A stretch of DNA of 34,203 nucleotides, taken from Actinomadura kijaniata NBRC 14229 (GTDB lineage Bacteria; Actinomycetota; Actinomycetes; Streptosporangiales; Streptosporangiaceae). The position numbers were made by a program, and so were the translations under genes. Below are positions 1 through 7,904 of this stretch, piece after piece; within the stretch, counting starts at the first letter, position 1; every line of letters starts with the position of its first letter. The DNA is taken from assembly GCF_001552175.1 (NCBI RefSeq), contig NZ_BCQR01000136.1:1-34203 (forward strand), in the 5' to 3' direction. Below the pieces are notes generated by a model, which worked only from the letters and a program-made list of their open reading frames with translations, was not told the DNA's origin and did no database searches.

Positions 1-300
1 GCCGCGGCTCCCCCGGACGGGCCCGGACGGCTCGGCGCGGGCGGGCAGCCCGCCGGACCCGGCGGCCAGCGCCGCCCGGGCGGCCTCCTCGGGCGGCACG
101 CCCTCCTGGATGAGGCGGTTCATCAGCACCAGCCGGGCCAGGTCCCGCTCGTCGTAGCGGCGGTGGCCGCCCGCGCTGTGGCGGCTCGGGGCGATGCCGT
201 AGCGGCGCTCCCAGGTGCGCAGGGTCGAGGCGGCGACGCCGATGCGCCGCGCGGCCGCGCCCACGCTCAGGCCCGGCCCGCCGATCTCCGCCTCGCTCAC
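1..300 (-). CDS. MerR-family transcriptional regulator, N-terminal part (runs off the window)
   Basis: The minus-strand reading frame starts at a GTG (298-300) preceded by GGAGG about seven bases upstream, and stays open for 100 codons to the window edge, so the 3' end is missing. Residues 10-75 form a MerR-type winged helix: SVGAAARRIGVAASTLRTWERRYG, then AGGHRRYDERDLARL, which holds the wing and the recognition helix. This form of the domain (TLRTWERRYG...GGHRRY) is typical of MerR regulators that carry a C-terminal cobalamin-binding or light-sensing domain, such as the LitR/CarH type. That domain would lie outside the window, so the effector is unknown. The gene lies downstream of and in the same direction as the response regulator gene, with 170 bp between them. 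Confidence 0.85.
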   Translation of the reverse strand, partial: MSEAEIGGPGLSVGAAARRIGVAASTLRTWERRYGIAPSRHSAGGHRRYDERDLARLVLMNRLIQEGVPPEEAARAALAAGSGGLPARAEPSGPVRGSRG

Positions 301-338
301 CGCTCCCGCCTCCGCCGCCGGTCCGGCCTCACAGGTTA

Positions 339-370
339 GGCCGTATTCCCAAAGCCCTGGCCCACGGCGC
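339..370 (+). repeat. 32-bp direct repeat, copy A
   Basis: This segment is repeated in the same orientation at 34172-34203 with 29 of 32 positions identical. The last 20 bases, AAAGCCCTGGCCCACGGCGC, are exact. Copy A lies in the 170-bp gap between the response regulator and the MerR gene, about 40-70 bases upstream of the MerR start. Nothing else recognisable is in that gap. Its role is unknown. Confidence 0.7.
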
Positions 371-470
371 TCGCGCGCTCGGCCGGGGCCGCTTTGGAAC
401 AGCCCCTGGGCCCTACCGGTGTTCGGTCACGGCGCGGCACGCGGTTGCGGCCGGACCACCCCGGCACCGC

Positions 471-1130
471 TCACCGCGCCTCCCGCAGGTGGGTCAGGAC
501 GGCCAGCACGCGGCGGTGGTCGTCGGGCGTCTGGTGCAGGTCGAGCTTGGTGAAGATCGACCCGACGTGCTTGACGACCGCGGCCTCGCTGACCACCAGG
601 GCGCGGGCGATGGCCCCGTTGGAGCGGCCCTCGGCCATCAGCGCCAGCACCTCGCGTTCGCGGGCGGTGAGGCGCTGCAACGGCGAACGGTCCCGCCGCC
701 GCGCCAGCAGCCCCCGCACCACCTCCGGGTCGATGACCGTGCCGCCCCCGGCGACCCGCTCCAGGGCGTCCACGAACTCGGCGACCTCCCCGACCCGGTC
801 CTTGAGCAGGTAGCCGACGCCGCCGCCGGTCTCCAGCAGGTCGGCGGCGTAGGAGTGCTCGACGTACTGCGACAGCACCAGGACGGGCAGGCCGGGGCGC
901 TCCTCCCGCAGCGCGAGCGCCGCGCGCAGCCCCTCGTCGCGGAAGCCGGGCGGCATCCGCACGTCGGTGACCACGGCGTCGGGCCCGTGGTCGCGGGCGG
1001 CGTGGTCGCGGACGGCCGCGACCAGGGCCTCGGCGTCCTCGACGGCGACGACCTCGTGGCCGAACCGCTCCAGGATCTGCCGCAGGCCCTCGCGCAGCAG
1101 CGCCGAGTCCTCGGCGATCACGACTCGCAT
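471..1130 (-). CDS. NarL/LuxR-family response regulator
   Basis: A 219-aa two-domain response regulator. The receiver domain (about residues 1-125) shows the acidic pair ED at 7-8, the phosphoacceptor Asp56 in VVTDVRMPPG, and the conserved Lys in YLLKDR. The C-terminal LuxR-type HTH (about 152-200) contains LTAREREVLALMAEGRSN and the helix SEAAVVKHVGSIFTKL. The ATG at 1130 lies inside the 3' end of the kinase gene, with a 13-bp overlap, so the two are a translationally coupled pair. The cognate kinase is the DesK-like protein immediately upstream. Because the pair is the distal part of an operon starting with two mannosyltransferase-type genes, control of envelope mannolipid or mannan synthesis is a reasonable inference, but the target genes are not visible. 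Confidence 0.93.
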   Translation of the reverse strand: MRVVIAEDSALLREGLRQILERFGHEVVAVEDAEALVAAVRDHAARDHGPDAVVTDVRMPPGFRDEGLRAALALREERPGLPVLVLSQYVEHSYAADLLETGGGVGYLLKDRVGEVAEFVDALERVAGGGTVIDPEVVRGLLARRRDRSPLQRLTAREREVLALMAEGRSNGAIARALVVSEAAVVKHVGSIFTKLDLHQTPDDHRRVLAVLTHLREAR

Positions 1131-2359
1131 GGGATCTCCACCCGAAGGATGGTAGGCCCGCCGGGCGGGCTGGACAGCCGCACGGTCCCGTCGTGGACGG
1201 CGACGCGGTCGGCGAGCCCCTGCAGGCCGGTGCCGTCGGCCACGCGCGCGCCGCCCCGGCCGTCGTCGTGGACCTCGATGGACAGGCCGGGGCGGATGAC
1301 GACCCTGGCGTGCCGCGCCCGGCTGTGCTTGGCGACGTTGGCGAGGGCCTCGGCGACGACGAAGTAGGCGGCCGACTCGATACTCTCCGGGGGCCGTTCC
1401 GGCAGGGCGACGTCGACCTCGACGGGGACCGGCGACCGTTCGGCGAGCGCCTCCACCGCCGCCGCCAGGCCCCGGTCGGTGAGGATCGACGGGTGGATGC
1501 CGCGCACCAGGTCGCGCAGCTCCTCCAGCGCGGCGCGGGCCTCCTCCCGCGCCTTGTCGATCAGCTCGGTGGAGCGGTCCAGCCGGGCCAGGCCCAGCGT
1601 CATGATCAGGCCGGTGAGGCGCTGCTGCGCGCCGTCGTGCAGGTCGCGCTCGATGCGCCGCCGCTCGGCCTCGAACGCGTCGGCCATCCGCGCCCGCGAG
1701 GCCCGCACCTCGACCAGCTCCTCCTCGACCGGCCGCACCAGCAGGGTCCGGGCGAGCGCGGCGCGGGCCCCGGCCAGCGCCGCCAGCGCGTACAGGGTGA
1801 GCACGAGGCCGAGCAGCCCGCCGAGCATCAGCGGCCACGTCTCCCGCTGCTGGTCGACGGTGACCTCGGGCCCGAACTGGATCTGGTCGCCCTTGGCGAT
1901 CAGCCACGGGGACGAGCCCGCGACGGTCGAGCCGACGACCAGCACGAACGGCACCACCACGTCCACCGCCGCCAGCGCCACCGCCAGCAGCGCGTACCCG
2001 AACTCCCGCCAGGTCGCCGCCTCCCGCAGCCGGCACGACATCCACGGCCGCAGCCCCGGACGCGGCGGGTCGCGGTGCGGGGACGGGGCGGGGCGGCGGT
2101 CCATCAGGCGCAGGCGGCGGCGCTCGACCGCCGCGAACCCGACCGCCGACAGCGGGACGCCCGCCAGCAGCCCCAGCCCGATCACCAGCGGCGTCAGCAC
2201 GACCCCGCCGGCGAGCAGCACCTCGACCAGCACCAGCCACACGACCGCGACGACCGGCCCGGTGACGACGTAGGCCAGCGCCCGCCACGGCCAGGACGAG
2301 AACACGAACCGCAGGGGGTTGCCCGCCATGGCCCGCCAGACCGTCGCCGCTCCGTTCAT
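1118..2359 (-). CDS. Sensor histidine kinase, HisKA_3 (DesK/NarX type) with putative-sensor domain
   Basis: A 413-aa membrane kinase. Residues about 25-75 and 118-195 hold four or more hydrophobic segments in the pattern of the actinobacterial 'putative sensor' module, including the intervening WMSCRLREAATWREFGYALL. The dimerisation/phosphotransfer block carries ERDLHDGAQQRL with the phosphoacceptor His241. The HATPase domain shows an N-box (EALANVAKHSRA) and the glycine boxes DDGRGG and GTGLQGLADRV. The ATG at 2359 overlaps the stop of the preceding glycosyltransferase as ATGA, and the gene's own stop overlaps the response regulator start. The stimulus is unknown. Since the sensor is embedded in the membrane with little extracytoplasmic loop, sensing of a membrane or envelope state is plausible. 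Confidence 0.92.
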   Translation of the reverse strand: MNGAATVWRAMAGNPLRFVFSSWPWRALAYVVTGPVVAVVWLVLVEVLLAGGVVLTPLVIGLGLLAGVPLSAVGFAAVERRRLRLMDRRPAPSPHRDPPRPGLRPWMSCRLREAATWREFGYALLAVALAAVDVVVPFVLVVGSTVAGSSPWLIAKGDQIQFGPEVTVDQQRETWPLMLGGLLGLVLTLYALAALAGARAALARTLLVRPVEEELVEVRASRARMADAFEAERRRIERDLHDGAQQRLTGLIMTLGLARLDRSTELIDKAREEARAALEELRDLVRGIHPSILTDRGLAAAVEALAERSPVPVEVDVALPERPPESIESAAYFVVAEALANVAKHSRARHARVVIRPGLSIEVHDDGRGGARVADGTGLQGLADRVAVHDGTVRLSSPPGGPTILRVEIPCES

Positions 2360-3462
2360 GGCCCGACCGTAGGGCAGGTGGCGAGCAGGTGGCGCAGCCG
2401 GTCGTGGGAACGGTCCCAGCTCCACTCGTCGCGGACCCACGCCCGGCCCTTCGCGCCCATCGCGCCGGGGTCGGTGAGCAGGGTGACCAGGCGGTCGGCG
2501 ATCCGGCGCACGTCGTCGTCCACGACGAACCCGGTCTCCCCGTCCCGCACGGCCTCCGGCGCGCCCCCGGAACGCCCGGCCAGCACCGGGAGCCCGGCCG
2601 CCTGCGCCTCCAGGAACACGATCCCGAGGCCCTCGGTCTCCAGCCCCAGCCGCCGGTCCCGGCACGGCATCGCGAACACGTCGGCGGCCGCGTAGAACGG
2701 GGGCAGCTCCGCGTGCGGCCGCCCGCCCGCGAACACGACGCCGCCGGGCGCGATCTTCCCGGCCAGGCCCCGCAGCCAGAACTCCTGCGGCCCGTCCCCC
2801 ACGATCAGCAGGGTCGCGTCCGGGACGGCCGCGCGCACCAGCGGCATGGCCCGGATCAGCCGGTCCTGGCCCTTGCGCGCCACCAGGCGGGAGACGCTGA
2901 GGATGACGGGGCGGCCGCCCAGGCCGAGGCGTTCGCGCACGCCGGAGCCGTCCCCGGGGCGGAACAGGTCGGTGTCGACGCCGGGGACGAGGCGTTCCAG
3001 GCGGACGTCGGGGCCCCAGGCGCGGGCCATGCCCCGCCGGGTGTCGCCGGTGAGGTAGGTGACGACGTCGGCGCGTTCCCCGATCCGCCGCAGCGCCTGC
3101 CGCGCGCCGGGGACGCTCGCCCACCACACCTCGTGCCCGTGGGTGGTGGCGACCGAGGGGACCCCGATCCGCCCGGCCATCAGCCCGAGCGGCGCGGCGG
3201 CCCCGAACCACACCCGGTCGCAGCCGTACCGGGCGAGGAGGCGGCGGACGTTCCGCACGACGCGCCGGGTGGGCAGCAGCGTCCGCGCCGGGTCGCGCAC
3301 CACGGGGAACGCCAGCCCCGCGTCGAACGCCGCGTCCCCCTCCTCCCGCGAGGTGTAGACGACGACCTCTCCGGCGGGGAAGCGCCGTGCCATCTCGTAC
3401 ACGAAGGTCTCGATGCCGCCGCGCCGGGGCGGGAAGTCGTTGGTGACGATCAGGCAGCGCAC
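2356..3462 (-). CDS. GT4 glycosyltransferase, PimB'-like (phosphatidylinositol mannoside mannosyltransferase family)
   Basis: A 368-aa GT-B fold glycosyltransferase. The start is the GTG at 3462 with GGAGG about ten bases upstream. The N-terminal TNDFPPRRGGIETF loop, WFGAAAPLGLMA, the THGHEVWW acceptor/catalytic segment, VPGVDTDLFRPG, SRLVARKGQDRLIRA and FAMPCRDR..LETEGLGIVFLEA..G.PV...GGAPE follow the pattern of PimB' (Rv2188c type), which adds the second mannose of phosphatidylinositol dimannoside from GDP-mannose. The family assignment is firm; the exact acceptor is inferred. It overlaps the upstream membrane transferase by 13 bp and the downstream kinase by 4 bp. Many actinomycetes keep pimB' elsewhere, so this could be a paralogue acting on a different lipid or polyprenyl acceptor. 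Confidence 0.85.
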   Translation of the reverse strand: MRCLIVTNDFPPRRGGIETFVYEMARRFPAGEVVVYTSREEGDAAFDAGLAFPVVRDPARTLLPTRRVVRNVRRLLARYGCDRVWFGAAAPLGLMAGRIGVPSVATTHGHEVWWASVPGARQALRRIGERADVVTYLTGDTRRGMARAWGPDVRLERLVPGVDTDLFRPGDGSGVRERLGLGGRPVILSVSRLVARKGQDRLIRAMPLVRAAVPDATLLIVGDGPQEFWLRGLAGKIAPGGVVFAGGRPHAELPPFYAAADVFAMPCRDRRLGLETEGLGIVFLEAQAAGLPVLAGRSGGAPEAVRDGETGFVVDDDVRRIADRLVTLLTDPGAMGAKGRAWVRDEWSWDRSHDRLRHLLATCPTVGP

Positions 3463-4655
3463 GCCGCCGCCTCCTCCCGGGGACGCCCCGCGTCCGCGAC
3501 GGCCCGCGGCCGGTCCCGCCCGGCGGCCCGCGCCCACACCACCAGCACGGCCGGGTAGACGAGGTAGCCCCAGCGGGTGGCGGGCATCAGGGCCGTGGCC
3601 AGCGCCAGCCCGAGGGCGAGCCGCCCGGCGGCGGCCCGCAGGTCCCCCGGCGGCCGGACGAGCAGCGACAGCGCCATCGCGGCGGCCGCCGCCCCCAGCG
3701 CCACGAGCGCGGCCGCGTGCCCGTACGCCCCCAGATCGGCCAGCAGCCGCCCCGGCAGCGGGCTGGCGGCGGGCGAGGCGACCCCGGCCAGGCCGAGCGG
3801 GAAGCGCACGACGTTCTCGACGAAGCCCCGCGGGTCGACCGCCACGACGGGCAGCACGCCCACCGCGACCACGCCGCCCGCGCCCCCGAGGAACCTGCCC
3901 GCCCCGGCGCGGTGCCGCACCACGACCAGGGCCAGGCACACCACCAGCGCGGGCAGCGCGGTCGCCTTGAGCGTCGCCGCGACCCCCAGCGCCAGGCCCG
4001 CCGCCCCCGGCCGGTCCCGCGCCGCCAGGGCCAGCCCCAGGCAGACCAGCCCGATCACCGGCAGGTCGTCGCCGCCCACCGCCAGCGGCAGCGCCACCAG
4101 CGGCGAGGCCAGCAGCAAAGGCGGCGTGCGCCGCGCGCCCCACAGCAGCGCCGCCGCGAGCACGGCCCCGAAGAGCAGCCGAGCGTCGATCCCGGCCAGC
4201 GCCCACGGCACCCCGAACAGCGCCATGCCGGGCAGGTAGGGGTTGTAGCCCTCGTAGCCGCGCCACGCGGCGAGCTCCCCGGCGTCCAGGTAGGGGGTGC
4301 CGCGTTCCAGCAGCAGCGCGCCCGCCCGGTGCACGACCCCGACCTCGGGCTGCGCCAGCCCGCTCCCCGCCAGCACCGCCAGCGGCAGGAGCGCGGCCCC
4401 CGCCGTGACGCCCCAGGCGACCGGTCCGCGCCGCAGGCGGCCCGACGCCGCCGCCACCGCGCCCAGCCCGTAGGCGACGGCGGCGCACCAGCCCCACACG
4501 CGGTGCGGCGGGAGATGCGTGACCACGGCGGTCCCGGCGGCGAAGGCGGCGAACGCCGCGTACAGCGGGACGTCCGCCCGCCCCTCCCACCACCGCCGGG
4601 GGACGTCCGGGGGGACCGACAGCGCCGGGGCGGGCCCGACCCGTGGAACGACCAT
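3450..4655 (-). CDS. Polytopic membrane mannosyltransferase-like protein (GT87/DUF2029, GT-C type)
   Basis: A 401-aa protein with about 10 hydrophobic segments, the usual size and shape of GT87 polyprenol-phosphate-mannose-dependent alpha-mannosyltransferases. The early extracytoplasmic stretch HRAGALLLERGTPYLDAGE...YEGYNPYLPGMALFG resembles the acidic and aromatic acceptor loop of this family (the 'G.PlY........f.Y.P' pattern). The chosen ATG (4655) follows AGAGGCAGG; an in-frame TTG lies two codons upstream. Its 3' end overlaps the PimB'-like gene by 13 bp, so both transferases should be made together. Expected role: extracytoplasmic mannosylation of a lipid-linked acceptor after cytoplasmic priming by the GT4 enzyme. 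Donor and product are inferred from family only. Confidence 0.78.
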   Translation of the reverse strand: MVVPRVGPAPALSVPPDVPRRWWEGRADVPLYAAFAAFAAGTAVVTHLPPHRVWGWCAAVAYGLGAVAAASGRLRRGPVAWGVTAGAALLPLAVLAGSGLAQPEVGVVHRAGALLLERGTPYLDAGELAAWRGYEGYNPYLPGMALFGVPWALAGIDARLLFGAVLAAALLWGARRTPPLLLASPLVALPLAVGGDDLPVIGLVCLGLALAARDRPGAAGLALGVAATLKATALPALVVCLALVVVRHRAGAGRFLGGAGGVVAVGVLPVVAVDPRGFVENVVRFPLGLAGVASPAASPLPGRLLADLGAYGHAAALVALGAAAAAMALSLLVRPPGDLRAAAGRLALGLALATALMPATRWGYLVYPAVLVVWARAAGRDRPRAVADAGRPREEAAACAA

Positions 4656-4740
4656 GAACAACCTGCCTCTGATCAGCGATTCCTCTCGCCACCAGAGAAC
4701 CGGCCCACGGCGCGCGGATCATTGGACCCCACCGCCGTTC

Positions 4741-4767
4741 CCGGGGTATGGCCAGGTCTACCCCCGG
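4741..4767. terminator. Hairpin between the SDR gene and the mannosyltransferase operon
   Basis: Inverted repeat CCGGGGTA (4741-4748) and TACCCCCGG (4759-4767) around a 10-base loop. It lies downstream of the SDR stop (4805) and upstream of the operon start (4655), both on the minus strand. It could end SDR transcription or act as an operator for the operon. There is no T-run, so the terminator call is weak. Confidence 0.4.
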
Positions 4768-4804
4768 ACTCCACCCCGGCTGATTGATCGCGTGGAAGGG
4801 CCGG

Positions 4805-5617
4805 TCAGCGGCCCGCGAGCCGGTCGCTGACCTCCCGCAGCCGCCGCCGCACCGCCGGGTCGTACGCCTGCGGGTGGGCGCGTTCGGCCCGCGTCCGGTC
4901 GAAGTACGCGCCCGTGACGTCCGCCAGTCCCGGATCGTCGATCAGCCGCAGGAGGGCGTCGGTACCCTCCTCCACGGTGCTGAGCGACGCGTGCCCGCTC
5001 TCCCGGACCATCGTGGTCGCCATCAGCGACGCCGGGTGCAGGGCGTTCACCGTGACCCCCGTGCCGCGCAGCTCCTCCGCCAGATCGAACGTGAACATCA
5101 CCTGCGCGAGCTTGCTGCGCCGGTACGCCGACACGCCGCTGTAGGACCGTTCCAGTTGCAGGTCGTCGAGGTCCAGCGCCTCCTGCCCGGCCGAGGCCAC
5201 GTTCACGATCCGCGCCGGGGCCGACCGGAGGAGCAGCGGCAGCAGCAGCCGCGTCAGCCGGTATCCGGCCAGGTAGTTGACCGCGAACCGCAGCTCGGTC
5301 CCGTCCGGGCCGACCCGCCGCCCGGCCCCCGGCGCGCCGAAGCCGACCCCGGCGTTGTTGACCAGCACGTCCAGCCGGTCGGTCCGGTCGCGCACCCGCT
5401 CGGCGAGCCCGTCCACCCCGGCGACCGACGCCAGGTCCGCCAGCAGGACCTCCGGCTCCGGCCCGCCCGCCGCGACGATCTCGTCCCGCGTCGCGCGGGC
5501 CCGCGCCGCGTCCCGGCCGTGCAGCAGCACCCGCGTCCCGGCGGCCCCGAGCCGCACCGCCGCCCGCCGTCCGATCCCGTCCGTCGATCCGGTGATCAGC
5601 ACCGTCCGTCCGGTCAT
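4805..5617 (-). CDS. Short-chain dehydrogenase/reductase, retinol-dehydrogenase-like
   Basis: A 270-aa classical-type SDR. The nucleotide-binding motif TGSTDGIG is at residues 9-16, the structural NNAG motif appears in LDVLVNNAGVGFG, the catalytic Ser in NVASAGQ, and the active-site pair in YRRSK. The closing region (VTGAYFDRTRAERAHPQAYDP) is typical of the broad actinobacterial group annotated as retinol dehydrogenase-like, which act on assorted carbonyl compounds with NADP(H). The start is the ATG at 5617 with a GAAGGGG-type ribosome site. It stands as a single gene: 66 bp separate it from the upstream winged-helix gene. The substrate cannot be told from sequence. Confidence 0.9.
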   Translation of the reverse strand: MTGRTVLITGSTDGIGRRAAVRLGAAGTRVLLHGRDAARARATRDEIVAAGGPEPEVLLADLASVAGVDGLAERVRDRTDRLDVLVNNAGVGFGAPGAGRRVGPDGTELRFAVNYLAGYRLTRLLLPLLLRSAPARIVNVASAGQEALDLDDLQLERSYSGVSAYRRSKLAQVMFTFDLAEELRGTGVTVNALHPASLMATTMVRESGHASLSTVEEGTDALLRLIDDPGLADVTGAYFDRTRAERAHPQAYDPAVRRRLREVSDRLAGR

Positions 5618-5683
5618 CGCCCCGCCCCTTCCGCGATCGTTCCCTCCCGCGCGAAACGACCCCGGGACGCCGCCCGTTCCCGA

Positions 5684-5998
5684 TCAGTCGGCCGGGGCCG
5701 CGTCGGCGATGGCGCGCAGGGCCGCCACATGCCGGTCGAACGCCGCGCGCCCCTCCGCCGTCAGCGACAGCCACGTCCGGGGGCGCTTGCCGACGTACCC
5801 CTTGACGACCTTCACGTAGCCCGCCTTCTCCAGCGTCGCGGCCTGCTTGGACAGCACCGAGTCGCTGACCTCGACGGTGTCGCGCACGTAGGCGAACTCG
5901 GCCTTCTCCGCCGCCGCGAGCACCGCCATGATCGAGAACCGCACCGGCGCGTGGACGACCTCGTCCAGCCCGTGCCGGGGATGGCCGTGCTCGGTCAC
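5684..5998 (-). CDS. Small winged-helix transcriptional regulator (MarR/PadR-like, HTH_34 type)
   Basis: A 104-aa protein consisting of one winged-helix domain: LDEVVHAPVRFSIMAVLAAAEKAEFAYVRDTVEVSDSVLSKQAATLEKAGYVKVVKGYVGKRPRTWLSLTAEGRAAF. That is the standard layout of single-domain regulators in which a recognition helix (SDSVLSKQAATLE) is followed by a basic wing (KGYVGKRPRTW). The GTG start at 5998 overlaps the stop of the membrane protein gene (GTGA), so the two are coupled. Regulators of this type commonly control their own operon and the adjacent membrane protein. No ligand is indicated. Confidence 0.85.
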   Translation of the reverse strand: MTEHGHPRHGLDEVVHAPVRFSIMAVLAAAEKAEFAYVRDTVEVSDSVLSKQAATLEKAGYVKVVKGYVGKRPRTWLSLTAEGRAAFDRHVAALRAIADAAPAD

Positions 5999-6423
5999 GC
6001 GAGCCGCCTCGCCGTCGTCCACGCCGCCACGAACGCGGGCGACGCCACCGCCACGGCCCCCACGGCCCACCAGGCGGCCACACCGGTGAACACCGTGCTC
6101 CCCAGCGCGAGCACGCCCAGGTAGAGCGCCGTCCAGACCGCCATCATCCACAGGTGGGTCTTCGCCATGCCCCGGTGGGAGACGGGCTGGCGCGCCGCGT
6201 AGACGAGCAGCAGGGTGAGGCACGGCACCCAGAACGCCATGCTGCCCACGGCCCCCACCGGCCCCGGGAACAGGCCGACCAGCGGCACCACCACCAGCGA
6301 CATCACCCCGTAGGCGAGCTGGAACCGCACCAGCCACGTCCGGCCGCGCCGGTCCGTGGCGGCGCCGAGCGCGTGCGCCCTGTCGAGGGCCGCCACGGCG
6401 TCCCGTTCGTTCCGTTCACCCAT
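5995..6423 (-). CDS. Four-helix membrane protein, unknown function
   Basis: A 142-aa protein. After a charged 35-residue N-terminal tail there are about four transmembrane segments (around residues 33-52, 57-75, 88-108 and 112-133). The ATG at 6423 is chosen because GGAGG lies seven bases upstream; the reading frame extends further without a good ribosome site. It is the first gene of a two-gene unit with the winged-helix regulator. Pairs of a small integral membrane protein and a one-domain HTH protein are common in actinomycetes. I do not recognise a specific function. Confidence 0.8.
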   Translation of the reverse strand: MGERNERDAVAALDRAHALGAATDRRGRTWLVRFQLAYGVMSLVVVPLVGLFPGPVGAVGSMAFWVPCLTLLLVYAARQPVSHRGMAKTHLWMMAVWTALYLGVLALGSTVFTGVAAWWAVGAVAVASPAFVAAWTTARRLA

Positions 6424-6504
6424 GGCATCCTCCGCATCGCCGACCGATGCCGCAATCATGGCAACTACTTTCCACCATGGCAAGTATTTTCCGGCAGCGA
6501 AATC

Positions 6505-6972
6505 TCAGCCCACCGAGGCCACGTAACGCACCTGGACCGCCGAACGCCCGCGCCCCGTCCGGGACGAACCCGTGCCGCTCGCAGAAGCGGATCGCCCGCG
6601 CGTTGCCCTCCAGCACCCAGAGCACGAGCCCGCGCGTCCCCGGCGCGAGCCCGGTCGGCACCTCCCGCATCAGCGCCCCGGCTCCAGGTAGATCGCGTAG
6701 AGCTCGGCGCGGTCCCCGCCACCGGGATCGGCGTCGCGCGGCGGCCCGAAGGAGGCGAACCCGACCACCCGCGCCCCGTCGACCGCGACCAGCACCGTCC
6801 TCGCGGGATCGGAGATCTCGCCCCGCCACACCGCCGCGCGTTCCCGCCGGTCGAGCCCGTCCAGGTACGCGTCGGGGAGCACGCCCCGATACGCCTCCCG
6901 CCACGCCGCCACATGCACCCGCGCGACCGCGTCGGCATCGTCCGGCACCGCCCGCCGCACCTCGACATCCAT
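6505..6972 (-). pseudogene. GNAT-family N-acetyltransferase, frameshifted twice and lacking the acetyl-CoA loop
   Basis: The frame starting at ATG 6972 encodes a GNAT N-terminus (MDVEVRRAVPDDADAVARVH...AELYAIYLEPGR) and stops at 6670. The family sequence resumes in a second frame as ALMREVPTGLAPG...LVLWVLEGNARAIRFCERHGFVPDG. It then returns to the first frame for the C-terminal strand VQVRYVASVG and a TGA at 6505-6507. Between LEPGR and ALMREV the acetyl-CoA pyrophosphate-binding segment (normally like WGRGVG) is missing. The junction falls on a GGGGCGC stretch, as expected for slippage or deletion between short repeats. With motif A lost, the product cannot be a normal acetyltransferase. A sequencing error could explain one shift but not the missing motif. 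Confidence 0.75.
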
Positions 6973-7042
6973 GCCGAAGCAGCGTAGGCGGCCCGTGGAA
7001 AACCCCTGGGGACGGCGGGACGGCCGTCGGTAGGGTCACGTC

Positions 7043-7873
7043 ATGATGATCTTCGGTCCGGCCGTCGACGTCCGCCCCCTGTTCCCCCGCGAACGGCGGG
7101 CCATGCTCGACCTGCTCACCGCCCTGGGCCCCGCCGAGTGGGCCATGCCGACGGTGTGCCCCGGCTGGGACGTGCACGACGTCGTCGGCCACGTGCTCAA
7201 CGACTACATGCGGCGCCTGTCGGGCGGCCGCGACGGGTACGGCGGCGCGGTGTTCGCCGACGACGAGACGCTTCCCTCCTATCTGGCGCGCACCAACGAC
7301 GAGTTCGTCCGGGCGTCCCGGCAGCTCAGCCCGCAACTGATGATCGAACTGCTGGATCACCTGGGACCGCGGCTCGACGCCCTGTGGGCGACCCGGGACC
7401 TCCAGGCCCCCGCCGACCTGAACGTCTCCTGGGCCTCCACCGACGTCGACAGCCCCGCCTGGCTCGACATCGGCCGCGAGTACACCGAGTTCTGGGTGCA
7501 CCAGCAGCAGGTGCGCGACGCCGTCTCCGTTCCGGGCGCCACCGAACCCGACCTCATGGCCCCGGTGCTGGACATCTTCGCGCGCGGCCTGCCGCACGCA
7601 CTGCGGACGCACGACCGGCCCGAGGGCAGCACGGCCCACCTGGAGGTACTCGGCCCGGCGGGCGGACGGTGGGCAGTGATCCGGCAGGACGGACGGTGGC
7701 GGATGGCCCCGCCCCAGGGGGAGCCGGACGCACGCGTCTCGATGGACCAGGACACCTTCTGGCGGCTGGCGACCAGGGGCATCACCGTGGACCAGGCCCG
7801 TCAGCGATCGACAATGAGCGGCGACGCGGAGCTCACCGCGGCCATCACGACCCTGCTCGCGGTCGTCGCCTGA
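7043..7873 (+). CDS. Maleylpyruvate isomerase family mycothiol-dependent enzyme
   Basis: A 276-aa protein with an N-terminal DinB/MDMPI four-helix domain. The hallmark segment CPGWDVHDVVGHVLNDYMRR (about residues 40-60) provides the first metal-binding His, and the later segment EYTEFWVHQQQVRDA carries the second His. The C-terminal part (about 185-276, AHLEVLGPAGGRW...DARVSMDQDTFWRLATRG) is the SCP2-like C-terminal domain of this family. Members are zinc-dependent enzymes that use mycothiol as cofactor for isomerisation or S-transfer, but most are uncharacterised. Mycothiol is confined to actinobacteria, which supports the taxonomic call. There are two consecutive ATG codons at 7043 and 7046; the ribosome site is weak. 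The neighbouring genes give no pathway. Confidence 0.88.
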   Translation: MMIFGPAVDVRPLFPRERRAMLDLLTALGPAEWAMPTVCPGWDVHDVVGHVLNDYMRRLSGGRDGYGGAVFADDETLPSYLARTNDEFVRASRQLSPQLMIELLDHLGPRLDALWATRDLQAPADLNVSWASTDVDSPAWLDIGREYTEFWVHQQQVRDAVSVPGATEPDLMAPVLDIFARGLPHALRTHDRPEGSTAHLEVLGPAGGRWAVIRQDGRWRMAPPQGEPDARVSMDQDTFWRLATRGITVDQARQRSTMSGDAELTAAITTLLAVVA

Positions 7874-7904
7874 CCGTTCCGTGAGGCCGGAAACACGCCC
7901 GGCG

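Noticed and set aside
4702..4713. GGCCCACGGCGC as a third, partial copy of the 32-bp repeat upstream of the mannosyltransferase operon
   Set aside because: A 12-base GC-rich match can arise by chance in a sequence this GC-rich, and the flanks do not match.
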